DNA of 64,000 nucleotides from Penelope pileata (Eukaryota > Chordata > Aves > Galliformes > Cracidae): assembly GCA_013396635.1 (NCBI GenBank), contig WBMW01005542.1:2073235-2137234 (forward strand), in the 5' to 3' direction. A model generated the notes under the pieces. The model saw only the letters and a list, made by a program, of their open reading frames with translations, was not told where the DNA came from and did no database searches. Position 1 is the stretch's first letter. Every line of letters starts with the position of its first letter. The translations under genes were made by a program, and so were the position numbers. Shown piece by piece: positions 47,791-60,700 of the stretch.

Positions 47791-48256
47791 GGTCTGTACA
47801 ATCCTGGCAAACTTGTTCTATGAGGGTATTTACCACAAAGTCATCATTGCTTTGCTCACCACATTACCAAGAACTTGCTGAGCCATTATAGAGCCCCATC
47901 AGGAGTAACAGAGATATACCATGCTTCCTCTGTAGATGACCAAAGCACATTTGGAGATGTCTTCTCTGCTGATTTGAGCATTTAATTACTTGGAGACTAA
48001 TTCCCACAGCATAAGGTTTTGCAAGAAATCAACTGATAATTAATGCCAAGAAGCAGTTTCCAGTCTGATTACGTATGATGGATGGAGTCAAGGAGGAGGG
48101 TCGTTCTGCATGACCAGTTTGTTGTCTCTGTGATTTGGGGGTGCCCTGGTCCCCTAAAAAGCCAACTCACTGCATATGCAAAGCATTTCAGTGCCAGAGA
48201 CTTGGCTTCTCTGACCTCTTGCTGGAAGAAATCCTGATGGAAATCTGTGACTTCTT

Positions 48257-48562
48257 CATAGAATCATAGAATGGTTCAGGTTGGAAGGGACCTTAGAGAT
48301 CATCTTGTTCCAACCCCCCTGCTATCGGCAAGGACACTGCTCACTAGACCAGGATGCCCAAAGCCCCATCCAGCCTGGCCTTGAACACTTCCAGGGAGGG
48401 GGCATCCACAACTCCTCTGGGCAACCTGTTCCAGTGTCTCACCACCCTCACAGTGAAGAATTTCTTCCTTACATCTAGTCTAAATCTACCCTCTTTCAGT
48501 TTGTAGCCATTACACCTTGTCCTGTCACTACCTGTCCTTGTAAAAAGTCCCTCCCAGTCCCT
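48257..48562 (-). mobile_element. CR1 LINE 3' end, minus strand
   Basis: The tail catagaatcatagaatggtt is followed by caggttggaagggaccttag. A minus frame reads DRTRCNGYKLKEGRFRLDVR, KKFFTVRVVRHWNRLPRGVV and DAPSLEVFKARLDGALGILV without interruption. 5'-truncated at about 48562. Good identity to the family signature suggests a fairly recent insertion. Confidence 0.94.
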
Positions 48563-50711
48563 TCCCATGGCTGTGTTTTGTCCTATGTTCAAGCATCCCT
48601 GGACAAAGTCTACTTCTGTTCTAGCAAACCAAACTCAGCCAAGGCAGAGCTCCAGCACTGGCACACAGTGATCCACACTGATCGTGGCTAGCATGGAGAT
48701 GGCTGGGCCCCTCACTCTGCCCCAGGCGTGGCATCTTCTCCCTCCTCTGACTGTGATGTGAAGAAATGTAGAATCTGTAGACTTTCATGTGGAAAATGTT
48801 TTTTTTTTTTTTTAATTATGTTGATTTTCATTTAGTGCAGCTTAAATTAATTTTTGTGCCATAAGGTCTTCACTAGACTTTTCATGGGTGAATGCTCAAA
48901 TGTCTCCTAGTTGTGTAATTTATTAAACAAATATTCATTGTAAATGTCTCTGTAATCTAAACTGCAAGGTATAACGTGCATCCTTTCTTGCTGCAGAAAT
49001 TAGCCTCCACTTCAGACAAAATTCCCTGGGTCTCTTATTTTCAGCTTATTTTTTCTGACTCATGAAACAAGCTTCAGGTTCATTGTTCACTAGTAGATAA
49101 TTCAAATGTTTTATAGTCTGTAGTGTTTAGATGTGTTCATTTTCCTGTAAAATATTTTTCATGAGATCATATATTTACTGTATTTTGTCTATAAAACAGG
49201 CTAATGCTTTGCAACATTTAAATGACCCAAGCAGAATCTTACACAGCACCAAGAATGCTGTGATGAGGTGCAGTGCTGAGATCTCCCACTCAGATGCCTG
49301 CTGGCATGGAGCTACTCTCTGCCTATGAGGGCTCAAACCCCAAGAGCTTCCATAGAGGAAAAAGAAGGAACATCAGCCCCTGCTGCCGCAACTGCTCCAC
49401 TTTGCAGGGAGTCATTAAAAGTCATTTGGACCACAGGGAGAGACAGAGCAAGAGTGCTCGCAAACTGAACTCAATCACTCACTGAGAAGGGGAGACCAGG
49501 GATCTCATTCTTGTTCCAGCATGTAGCTTGTGAGATGACTATTTAACATGCAGCACTTAACTGATCATCAGAGCACCACTGTGATCCTCCCTCGGTGGCC
49601 AGACTCTTGCAGAGCACAACCTCAGGCACAGACAAGGCTGCCCTTACACCCCCTGGGCAGCCTGGTCTTAAACCTCTACTTCAGCTCACAGGGCCAGGAG
49701 AGAAATTCCACTGAATGCATTAGTACTCAGCACTGATGCTATGGAAATGAAGACACAAAGTGTGCCTGCCCACTAGGGCAGCCCAGTGGCTAGCACCAGA
49801 GCTGGTAATGTACTGGTCTAAGGAGGCTAATTTGTGATTTGGTTCAAACAGAAGTTAGACACGTTATTAACATTTCTCTGCCTGACTGTTTGAATGCTTG
49901 TTCGCCTGCAAACAGTGGGACTGAAAAATGTGCAAACATAAGATACGCTTGAATGTATATCATCTGCTGTATTTTGATCTGTTAGTTCTGGAGTGATGAG
50001 GGAAGGCAGAGGGTAGCACTCATGGACTGCAGTGCCCTGGCCAGACTAGAGTCCTTCGTTGGGCCCACCACCAGCTCTGTATCAGCAGCCCACTGTTGCT
50101 CTCCCCTCTGGCCTCCCTACTCTGTGCCATCTCCTTCCATTCACAGCTGTGAGTCTGAGAGTAGGGATATCCCAAGGGGACAGCAGAAACCAGGTGCCAT
50201 AAGAAAACTCCAGGGCACCAGCAGAACAACTGAGTGCTGGTAGGAAATGCAACATAGAGATAGCAAGAACACAGATTTCTGGTGCAAGCGAAAATCATCC
50301 CTGTTGTGGAACCAGTGATGAACATGTACAACGTGAGCGAACACGAGGCACATAACTGGTGAAGCAAATTCACTAATACAACTTGGAGGGGCAGGAGTGA
50401 CCCTTTTCAAGGATCTTGAAAGCCAGGAATAGTCTCTCCCATCCCCGTGCGCTGGAAGAGCTGTGGCTCAGCTTTAAGCCCGGTTGTGGACTCAGCAATC
50501 AAATCCCATCTTGTCTGCACACTTTGCTCTTAAATGAATGGATAAGCACTGTTTTGTTCACAATGGGAAGCAGCTTCCAGCTTATTGCATACAGGATCGA
50601 TACAGGTAAAGTGCTCCAGTCTAATTGCACCTTCTCCCTGCCTTGCCATATGGGACTGCTGCTTGTAGCGTAGCCTGTCAAGACAGAGTCCAAGGAGGGT
50701 CAAAAAGGGAG
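48563..50711. other. Non-coding segment, nothing recognised
   Basis: Includes a poly-T run at about 48800-48813 and unique sequence. Frames up to 117 codons (50020-50373, minus) have no motif. Confidence 0.4.
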
Positions 50712-50899
50712 GGCAGTTGGCCAGAGAGGTCGTGGATGCTCATATGGAGGTGTTTGAGGCCAGGCTGGATGGGACCCTGGGCAACTTAATCCAATGTCTG
50801 ACCTAGTGGTTGGCAACCCTGCCGGTGGCAGGGGATTGGAACTAGATGATCTTTGAGGTCCCTTCCGACCCAGGCCATTCTATGATATGATTCTATGAT
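50712..50899 (+). mobile_element. CR1 LINE 3' tail, plus strand
   Basis: Ggccagagaggtcgtggatg, then caggctggatgggaccctgg, ggttggcaaccctgccggtg and gatctttgaggtcccttccg, ending with the tail cattctatgatatgattcta tgat. Classic modern CR1 3' end, 5'-truncated. Confidence 0.95.
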
Positions 50900-51280
50900 G
50901 TGACATGCTTAGTGAGGTTCTCAGCTTATTTAAATGTCCACATTCCCTGGAGTCAAAACAGGCACATACATGATCTTTGAGGGTGGGCAATGAGTCCCAC
51001 CTCTTCCTCAGGGTTTGACAGGATACTGGGGTGGTGGCACGCCGCTGGCTGGGCTCTGGGGCAGCCTGGCACAGCTGTGGCCAGGGCCACAGCAAGGGGC
51101 TGCCTCCTGCTGTTCAGGTGTTATTCTGGGAGCGGAGCTGATGGGTGTGCTCCCGCTGGTATGCTACGTCTGCATTTTTGGCATAGGCCAAGGGCCCTGC
51201 ATAGGCCTGCTCTCTTCTCTTCGTTTTTCTTTTTCTTGATTTTTTTTGTTTTGTTTTCAGTTTTCCCTTCTGTATAGGAA

Positions 51281-51318
51281 GACAAACAAACAAACAAAAA
51301 ACAAAAAACAAAAAAAAC
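51281..51318. repeat. CAAA/CAAAAA-type simple repeat
   Basis: Acaaacaaacaaacaaaaaa followed by further caaaaa units. It faces a T-rich stretch (51230-51257) about 30 bases upstream. Confidence 0.9.
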
Positions 51319-51454
51319 CCCACAGTATTTCAAAAGGGGCTGCAAACTGAGGCAGGATAATGATGGAAAGAAGAAAGCCCAAAATAAAATTAGGGCAAGA
51401 CTGAAGACTGGATTGAGTGAGAAACAAAAAGTGAGTAAAGGATGGTTATGCCTG

Positions 51455-51508
51455 CGTTACACCTGAGTTGCACTCCTGAGTTACACCTGATTTCCACACC
51501 TGAGTTAC
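51455..51508. repeat. Short minisatellite, about 13-14 base unit
   Basis: Four diverged copies of a unit like gttacacctga followed by gttgcac or tttccac (cgttacacctgagttgcact and gagttacacctgatttccac). Low copy number, imperfect. Confidence 0.65.
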
Positions 51509-53821
51509 CTTTGAGGCAGAGGTTTTCCTCCAGCAGCACCTCAGGGAGACCAGGGCAGACACCAGACCCCCAGGAGGGAGCAAGGGGCAGAGGTTTGTCC
51601 AGGGGAGGAAGCAGCAGCTCTCTTTTTGCATTACTGCTCCTGCAGGGCTATCTAGTGAAAAGTGCCGGGTTACACTAAGCACCTACATTTCTGTAACTAA
51701 TAACAACAGAAAATGCAAATCCATGGGAGTTGCTCGTGACACAAAGTGAGCTCTTTCACGCTGCACATTTTTGATTAGCAAGGAAAATGTGGCTTTTATC
51801 TGTGAGCACCCTCTGCCCCCCCTCACCATGCATACTTTCTGCATCTCAGACAACTCGCGGATATCTCCACAAAGGTAAAATAGTCATTACCTGCATGGCT
51901 GGGGGGCATCTGATGCAAAGTGCATTCCCAGGTTTTTGGCTTATGCTTTGTAAAGGAGCACAGAGCACTTTCATCTCCGCTTTCAGCCCGTCTGTGGCTT
52001 CGGCTGACATGACAAAATGTGGCACAACGGATGCAGACAATAGACTATTGTGCCATGTAACAGGAAGCAACAGGCAATGTTTAGAGGAATTAAATTATTT
52101 TTGGATCTGATACTGATAATCAGTTTAAGCGAGGGGTATCCAGTGCAAATTTATCCAACATTTTTTGAAGACTGGGAGCACTCGAGAAGCAGATAAGTTA
52201 AAGTGCAGTATAAATGAACTATTCATGAACTCAGAGCCTTCCTTGCCTGCACACAGGGCACATGAGAGCAGACCTTGTTGCCTGCCACCCTGGATTTTTT
52301 TAATTAGCAGTTGCAAGCCATGCTTGTGCAGTGTGTCTGATACCGTGGAGAGAGCTCTATGACTGTTAGAGAGCAACAGAGAGCATATTAACATGAAATT
52401 CCCGGAAATACAGAAACGTACTGGATATCACTCCATCTTCAAATATCTGAATTTCATCCAAACAATAATGTGAAACCTTCACGTGATAGTCATCTATTAA
52501 AAACTGAGGCACTGGAAGCCAGACTGGCGTGGAGCTATTTGAAACAGCTGCAGCAGCAGTGCCTATTTAATTAATCTAAGCTTTGCGAGCATCTAAACAT
52601 GCTGGATGTCTGTGGGCTGGTTCCCACCCAAAGCCATGCTGTTCTTCCGGAGGGGCCAAACAAACAACGAGCAGAGCTCCCACCACCTGCGCTATGGGAA
52701 AAACACCGGAAGAGCAGCGGTGTTGGCTGGTGAGCTCCCTGCTCCTGTGGCATGTGTTTATTTAGGAAAGACCTGGCTCTGCGGCCCTCGTTGCTTTGCC
52801 GGATCCTCTCTGCTAGGCTGTGCCGGGCACTGTCACTTGGCGGGTGGAGGGGAAGCAGCCTTGACACTTGCCTTCCAAGAGGACAGAAGAAAGAAAGCAG
52901 GCTTCTCGGTTATCTGGTAGAAGCAATAAAGTGCTTTCTACAGCTGTCAGGATGACCCGGGGAGATCTACCAGACAGCACCAGCTTGACCCCTGTTTTCT
53001 GTCCTGAAGCCAAAGAGCTGACACCTCTGCGCGTTGCTGCCAACGCCGGCACCAGCCCAGTTCTCTGTAGGGCCGATCCTGCAGGGTGCTGAGCGACCCT
53101 GAGCAGGTGCCTAGAAACCCTCTCACCCCACGGCAAAATGTGTGAGAAAGAGCCGTCTGTGGTCAGTGGGGTACAGAGGGAGCTGCTGGACCAGGTGCCC
53201 GTTCTCACTGCCACCTGCCATGCTCCTACTTGGCACCCTCACTGCCCTTTGCTGGGAGGTGCTCTCCAGAGAGGCCCTCAGAGACCGAGTGCTGGTCTGG
53301 AAGGATTTAACCAGGCATTAGGTGAGTGGGGAGCAGCCCCAGTGCTTGGTCCTCGCACAACAATTATTCTCCAAAAGGTTTTTTTGTGTGTGTGTGTTGT
53401 TTTCAGCTGGCAGGGCTCTAAGATGCTCTAAGATGCTATCAGCACACCTGTGTGGAGGGAGTTTGATGGGACGGAGTTTGCACTGCTAGGGAACCTGAGA
53501 AACATGAGGGGAAATCAAGGAGAATTCCTAACAGATACAGCCTGGAAAAAAAAGGAGTAATTTATTAAAAGAATGCAAAGGGAAAACAACTATTTTCTGG
53601 GGATCTGTTGTGCTGTGCCTGGACCCTCTAAGATGAAAAACAAGGATCTTAATTCTACTGTGAGTGCAAATCTTCACCCAAACTGAAATGCAGAGCTGCT
53701 ACCAACATCTTCGTTTTATAACATGTAAAGCACACATGCAACCACAGAGCTATTAATTTCCATGCACAGAAACTTTCGGAGGCACGGCACCAGCTGCTTA
53801 AATATGTCTATAATTATTCAC

Positions 53822-53868
53822 GCATTAGCACCTACTGAATTAGCAGCATTAGCACCTCCTGAATCATC
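53822..53868. repeat. 24-base tandem duplication
   Basis: Gcattagcacctactgaatt followed by agca, then gcattagcacctcctgaatc. Two copies with a few differences. Confidence 0.8.
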
Positions 53869-54096
53869 TTGTATGCGTTGAAATAAATCAAGGCTGGGGT
53901 TCACCCAGGAGAGCACTGCTCTGCGGTGACGGATGCAGAGCTGCCACGGGACTGCCAGGGTCGCAACGTGGGCAGAAGATGTCACAAATGCCTCTTTTAC
54001 AGAGCCCTCCCCCCCAGCCAACCAAGGGTGCTTGGCACTGGAATTTATTCCCTCCGATTCCTTGGTTTGTTTCAATTGGGGAAGATTCTTGTTGCC

Positions 54097-54117
54097 TTTT
54101 TTTTTTTTTTTTTTTTT
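54097..54117. repeat. Poly-T tract, 21 bases
   Basis: Uninterrupted T run, with no retroposon body recognised on the minus strand next to it. Confidence 0.9.
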
Positions 54118-54652
54118 ACCTCTTGTGCTCTTTTTAGTAGGCCCCATTAGGAAACTCGCATTTCTCCATCTGTCTCGGAGCTTATTTTATGTGGAAATAT
54201 TTCAAAACTTCTGCAGCTCTTGTTCAGCCCTGTGCAATTGAAAGGAGAAGTTCAAAGTTGGGCTGGGCACCAAGTCAGCAGGCATTAATAACATTACCTC
54301 GCAACCGTTCAAACCCTGTCATTTGCTAGGCCTGTCCCTCTCTCATTCCAGCCAGCATAAATCATGTGTATAAGTGAGCTCCTACCCACAAAGGAGTGCT
54401 GACTTTAACATCTAAGGCTGAGCTGTCACCATCAGGAACTTTTTTTTTTACTGTTTTTATTTTTGAGTCCAAAACCCAAAGGAAGGCAATTCAATGCAAA
54501 TATGCCCCGGGAACGTTTTGGAGAAAGGAGATAAGCAATCTCTGCCTTTAAACCACAGCCCCCCACCAAGGCCTTCCTGACTGCTCCTCCCATACATGCA
54601 GTAGGACAGAAGTGTCCTCCACACTCTGCCTCAAGCACCTGCTTCTCTACCA

Positions 54653-54747
54653 ACAGAAACACAAGAAATTCCACTTAAATGTAAGAGAAATACTCTTTAT
54701 GATGAGACTGGTCAAGAACTGGAACAGGTTGCCCGGAGAGGCTCCCA
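54653..54747 (+). mobile_element. Internal CR1 ORF2 scrap, plus strand
   Basis: One plus frame reads KHKKFHLNVREILFMMRLVK followed by NWNRLPGEA. It matches the KFRLDVRKKFFTVRVVRHWN and RLPREV region present in the other copies (compare 48257-48562). It has no tail and no further CR1 on either side, so it is a remnant of an old or partly deleted insertion. Confidence 0.7.
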
Positions 54748-57700
54748 CTCACCCTCAGCCACTCTACCCTCTGCTGTGTGCTCCCCATCTATAACACATC
54801 ATTTCATCTCTGGTCCAGATAGTATTGCTATGTGCAAAAAAATTGTCCTTTGCAGTACGGTGAGGGAGAACTTCCCCTGTCAGGAATGCCTGCAGTCCTG
54901 GAGGTCATGGGAGAAAAGGAGACATCTTTCCCTTGTTATTCATTTGTGCACACATCCAAGTCCCTGCTCACCTCCAGTGCCCATTCCTACAGCCTGGGCC
55001 AGGCACCGGGATGACCTGGTGCCTGGGGCTGTGCACAGTTACAGCCCTACAGCATCACTGTTTCCTCACATTGCCTCCAAGCAGCATGGATGGCTACAGG
55101 AAATCATGGCAAACACCGTCCTAACCACTGGCTTCTTGCCAAGAGCGAAACTGCTTTATGGGACACACCATCGCAAAGCAGCTCTTTGGGGGCTGCTGTA
55201 GTCTTTATACACCGGGAAGTCTGAATCAGTCTGGCTGGCCACATGAAAACCACTTCAGACTACCCTTTCTTCTCACACTCTCAGTCATGAATTCGGGGAT
55301 TTGAATTTTACCTAATCCGCAAGAATGTGTAAGGACAACTTTTGCTTCATCATTCTTTTTGTGTCACTGTAGCTAAGCACACTGACTCCTCAGGGCTCTA
55401 GCTTATGAGTAAGCTAAGAAAGTGTAAAATCACCTTATCTCAGTAAGACCCAGGTGTGGCACAACCACCGTGACCTCTAGTGTCCTTCCCAGAGCTATAA
55501 TGGACCCTCTGGAGACCTCACCTCAGTCTCTTTCTGCTTACGAACTTCAAACCACTTAAAAGCTTCATTCAGTTGCAATTTGCCTTGGGATCCCTCATTT
55601 CAGTGGAAAGTCTCCTGTGGACTGTGGTAATCAGGTAACCAGGAACCTCAGGAAAGCTTTCACAAACTGAAAACTATGCAGCTGGGTGGCTTGTCAAGGG
55701 AAGTGATGTTTGTAGATGCTTTCTCAGCAACTTCTTCTCTATCTAAGGCCTCTCTCTTCTATTTTGGGGAAACTTTCTGATTTTTTTGCAAAGCCTCCAG
55801 CTCTTATTCTACGCCCTGTTATAATTCCTTCTCTGAAGTCTCTGGTGGCTTGGAGTCTGAATTCCTACTACAAAGTCCAAGGTCTTGTTTAATATCTTGT
55901 TTACAACTTTTTCATGTCTCTTCCTACCTCCAGTCAGGCCATTTTGATATCTCCATCATTTGGTTCTCCTCGATTCAACGAGATCATCAGCTCACAGCCT
56001 TGATTGCATTTCTTCTTGACTTGGTGTTGTGCTTCCCAACCCAGGCAGAACTGGGAGCTCTCCTGCTTGTTTCTGTCAACAAAAGCGGGTGGCAACATCC
56101 AGAATTTCTTTCATGTGATCCCGTTTGGCTACAAAAATAAAGAGCAAGTGTTTTCGACAAAACACGTTTTGATTCAAAGCATCAAGATATGATTTCTTAG
56201 CTATTTCTAGCCCCCATTTCCAAGCAGTCTACACCATTTCCAAGAGGTTTACTCAGACCTCTCTCAGGTTCACATTACAAACTCTCCCCTCTGGCCGTCT
56301 TTAGCTTTACATTGCCCTTTTTACCTAGTTTTCTGGTGTTCTTCATTTTTCATGTCATGGTCCCACACGAGGTAGCACCCAGCTGCCCACCCCAGTGACA
56401 GCCCTCTGCCCGCACAGGTTCCTTCCCACCAGTCGTGGCTGTTGGCCACAATTTGATCAATGGATCTTCCTTTTTTGCTCACCCTGTTCCTTCAATAAGC
56501 TTTGACATTTCTCAGAAGTCATCAACAAGATGATGTGTGTTGCTTTGGGTTACGAGCAAGCCTGTCATTTCCCAAGCCTGGCAAATGTCCCCAGGTAAGC
56601 AGTACTCTTGCCAACACACAGCTGTACCCAGTTGGGGTGGGGTGGGGGGGTTTAGTCACATTTTCTAAAGGGAGAAGTTGTTCATCTGGGTTTTCCCCCA
56701 GCTATACGTTTTCCCCTGAGTACATATTTTTCACACTTTAACAGGATTTTTGCAGTCTAAAAACAAAGCCTAGTGGAGACTTCTTCCATGAAGGTTTAAC
56801 ATGTGGCAGATTTGAGAGGCTCTGGATGAGATATCATGACAGTAAAATGCCCAGTAACCCTTCTTCTTGCTTTAAATATAGCGTGAACCCATGTGGAGAT
56901 GAATCAGGCTGTGAAATCCTGCATCACCAACACAGACATGTCTGTCCCCTGAGTGTTACCTGTGAGTAGGTTGCTCAAGATCCTCTGATCACAAACTATT
57001 GGTGCCAGCCACCCTCAGGGTAATGCAGTGCCTCTCCTGTTCATGACCTGCACCTGAGGTTGGGCTTGCTTGGGTCTGCCTTGGGCAGCAGCACCAGCTC
57101 CTGGCTGTTCACCCAGCCTGTGTGCATGAATTCCTGGCATCTGAAACCAGGCACCATAGTCCTAATGCCTCCCACCAAGGTGAGGCCCCAAATCCGTGTC
57201 CCACATTTGTCTCCCTCGTCACCCCTAAAAAGTAGGAGCACATCTCACACCATCTGCACCCCTCACATCATGGTTATACCTCTTGCTTTAGCTCCTGAGC
57301 TCAACCCATCCTTCTCAATCCGATACATAAATCTCTGCAGAAGTCCATGCAGCAGGACCAGATCCAGGTTCTGTCAGAATGCCAGCTTTCACCAGAGATA
57401 AATAGTACTTACTCCACAGCACCCATAAGACCCCATATCACAGCTCGCATCGATTGCCACTAGCTTTAGATACGCTGCTTTGAAGTGCTTTGGGAACTGT
57501 TAGGGACCATTTTGGGACCTTCTGCTTCCCATGAACCTATTTGCAAGTTTTTCAAAGGTGAACACATTCCCATAGCCAGATGTGCACTGTTTTTACAATT
57601 CCTGCATTTTTGCTTTACCCTATGCTCCTCTTCTACTACCACAAAAGATTGAAAGTTGGCTGCTACTGTCCTATAAAATCAGAGGCTGACTGCACGCTAG

Positions 57701-60700
57701 TTAGAACTCAACTTTAATTTTATTTTAAGCCATCGGTACCAAAGTGGTGAGTTCAGCATGGCTGCAGGAATACCAGAAATACAGTACTAGATGCATCCAG
57801 GTCTTAAACACTCCTCTTCCACCCACAAAGGCACACACATACACATGCAGAGCAGAGACCAAGTGGAACCATAAAAAGCTCCATAGAAATATTTATTTTA
57901 AAATAGAAGCTGCAGCACAGCTCTACATGGACTTACACAGCAGTCACCTGTGCTGCTTCCCTGCAGGGGTTGGTGAAATTCTGCCTGGAGAAGCTGAGCA
58001 GGCCAACAAAACCCCGGTGGTGCCTGCAGGGCTGGAAGAGTCCACCGTGCTTCTCTCAGCCAGCCAGCATCAGCACACCGTGTTGACATTGGCAGCACCA
58101 CACGGGTCCGTCCAAGGGGTGGGGGGAAGCTGGTGACATCATGCAACCTTCACCCTTCCATAGTGACCCACATCAAAGGAGATGCAATCACTGCCCGGAG
58201 TAATGGACGTGCTGCAACACACAGTGAATCACGTTCTGAAGTTCTCAGAGGTCAGACACAGCTCCTGGCAAACCCAGAGGGGGAAGATGATGCAGACGAC
58301 AACTGCTTGCTGCGGGCCCCAGAGAGTCCCAGAGCTGGGATGATGAGCTGTCCCCCTCTCAGGGCTGGCCCTCACGTGCTGCAACGGCTGGCTGACGTGG
58401 GGTCATCGGTAGCCCTGCAGGGACACTGATGCACGTGATGGTTATCCAAAGTGCTAACACAGCTCAAAAGAGAAAGTGCTGTTGCAGATATCCTAGGAAT
58501 GATTAGGACTGCTAAATCAGTTGCAGATCTGAGCTGTCTGCACAGCTTGGTACCACAGCAGTGCTCTAGGCTGCCTTTTCAGCCTTATCAACCCAGGACT
58601 GCTGGGCAAAAGCATGGTACTTTAGCCATGCTTTCCAGCAGCTTTCTTTATTTCAGCAGTGCTTCTGCACCAGGAAGGGTGTCATGAGAAGCCATAACTT
58701 CCCCCGTCCCATCATGCTGCACAGATGAGACCTTGGAAGTTGGGTGCTGCAGTCACTACACACCTAAACCCTTATCAGCGCCTCGTGGCAGCCCATTTGG
58801 CAAGGGCAGAAGATTTAGACTAGTAACTTTGGAAGAGTTAAGGGAACCAAAGATTATCAGCCAGATAGAGACTTAGAAGCTCTTCAGTTTTCATGGTTTT
58901 TGTTAACAAAGAATGTGTGTCTAAAAGGCTTTCTAGAACTCAAGATTAGTGTTGCCTTATTCTTGCTCTAGAAGAACTGTATAATGTCTTGTATCTCAAG
59001 GCTAACTTGAAGTTCATTGTTGTTGTTTAAATGCTCTTAGTTGCTGATCTTTTCTATACATATTATTTTTTGCTTCAATGCTTACACACACACACAGATA
59101 CACAAACGCATTCTTTATGGTTGGATAGCAAAAAAATCCTATAAATTAAATGTTATGAGAGTTCTCCATAGTTCTAGATCTGTAAAATATTAATAAAAAA
59201 TTTCAAAGTTTCCCAAATATGCAGCATTGGTAAATGCTGCACAGTATCCCTAAAGCTCGATTTCATGACGCATTGCTAGCTAGGTTTCCTGAGAAGACCA
59301 GGCCTCCATTTCATGCAAAACGTGAAGGTTATCGTATTTCATTCCTCTGTAGAATTAAATCAAAATACAACCTTCTCCATGAAAATTTTCCTGAAAAAAC
59401 AGGCTCACAAGACATCTGGTGGCCCCACAGGGTGACCTGGACTCTCTACTTTGGCTGAATGACTAGAATCTGCCTGTGATGTGCCAAGCTTTCTCCAAGG
59501 AGAAGCGAGTAACCTCTCCCTTGATTTGACCAGAAGTTCCTTCTGGATCTCAGAAACTTATTCAGCAGCTTACTCTAGGTACCACTGTGTTTTAGAAAAA
59601 TGTTTTACAATGGTATTTTCTGATGTGTTTCTGTGAAGCATTTCATATTAAAACCTTGGTCAGCTGGAAGGTAAATGCTTCATTCTGGTCAGTTTTTTGG
59701 CTAAACTCATTGGAGACAAGCCCATGGGTACCACTTTCCACCTCTGCTTTGGTATATCTCTGGAAGGAAAGATTATAAGCACAGGAGAGATACAATTTCT
59801 GGATATCTGAAATCAGCTGAACGTGTGTGAGAACCTTGTAGGTGCACCTGCCCCTCTGGACCCCATGCTCTGCAAGGCTGGTGAGACGAACCATTGGCCA
59901 CATACCACCGCTGTCTGCCTCCAAGCAGCACGAGCTGAAGGTACCCTGGATCTTCAGCAACTCATAAAATGTTACTTGCAGGTACTTCAACATATTGAAC
60001 ATAGTAAGAAACAGGATATTTGTGAACAGCTGCTTGGGGGACAGAGGTGAGCGGAGATCTTTGCTCTGTTTTATGAGTATATTGCAGCTGCTGGCAGGTC
60101 TCTGTTCACAGTTGACAAAGGAGCAGAAGAAAACAGAGGTTGTTGCTTACATAGGGGAGGAGGCCTGTGTCTGCATCTGCAAGGGACTGGGAATCCAAAG
60201 ATTATTCACCACAGCTGCAAGCTTCATCATGGGCAGCTTCAGCAGAAAGAGTTCTCCTACCTGCCAAAAAGATCATCTCAGAGTGTTTAGCTGTCCCTAG
60301 CTGTACTGAACGAAGCAGAGATGTCATCATTTCTTTGATCAACAGTTCAAAGGAGCACTCGAAATGCTGAGGTTGTTTGCAGACTCATTTTCAGCTGAGC
60401 CTCAAGAAGGTAAGGGAAGAGCTTGTTCAGAACTGACAGTTCTGATGTGCTGACCCACTCTCCTAACAGGTTTCCACACAGAACAGTGAGGATTTCCTCT
60501 AACAACCTGCCAAGAGGCAGCTCCCCTGTGACAAGTGAGAGAGCTGCTATTTGTACAAACCTCTCTGGAAATCCTTCAAAGTGTGAAGAGGTTTTTTTGT
60601 TGGTCTTAGTCTGACCAAACCAGAAGATTGCAATCACTCAGCAGAAGCGCTCAGATTCCTCTGGCCCCCACAACGGCAAAGCTGTTGGTTTGAGAGGAGC

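Larger units (their letters stand above)
50900..54652. other. Non-coding segment with simple repeats
   Basis: Contains a CAAA/CAAAAA tract, a small minisatellite, a 24-base tandem duplication and a poly-T run, listed separately. A 133-codon minus frame (52813-53214) overlaps open plus frames in GC-rich sequence and is probably chance. No exon chain seen. Confidence 0.4.
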
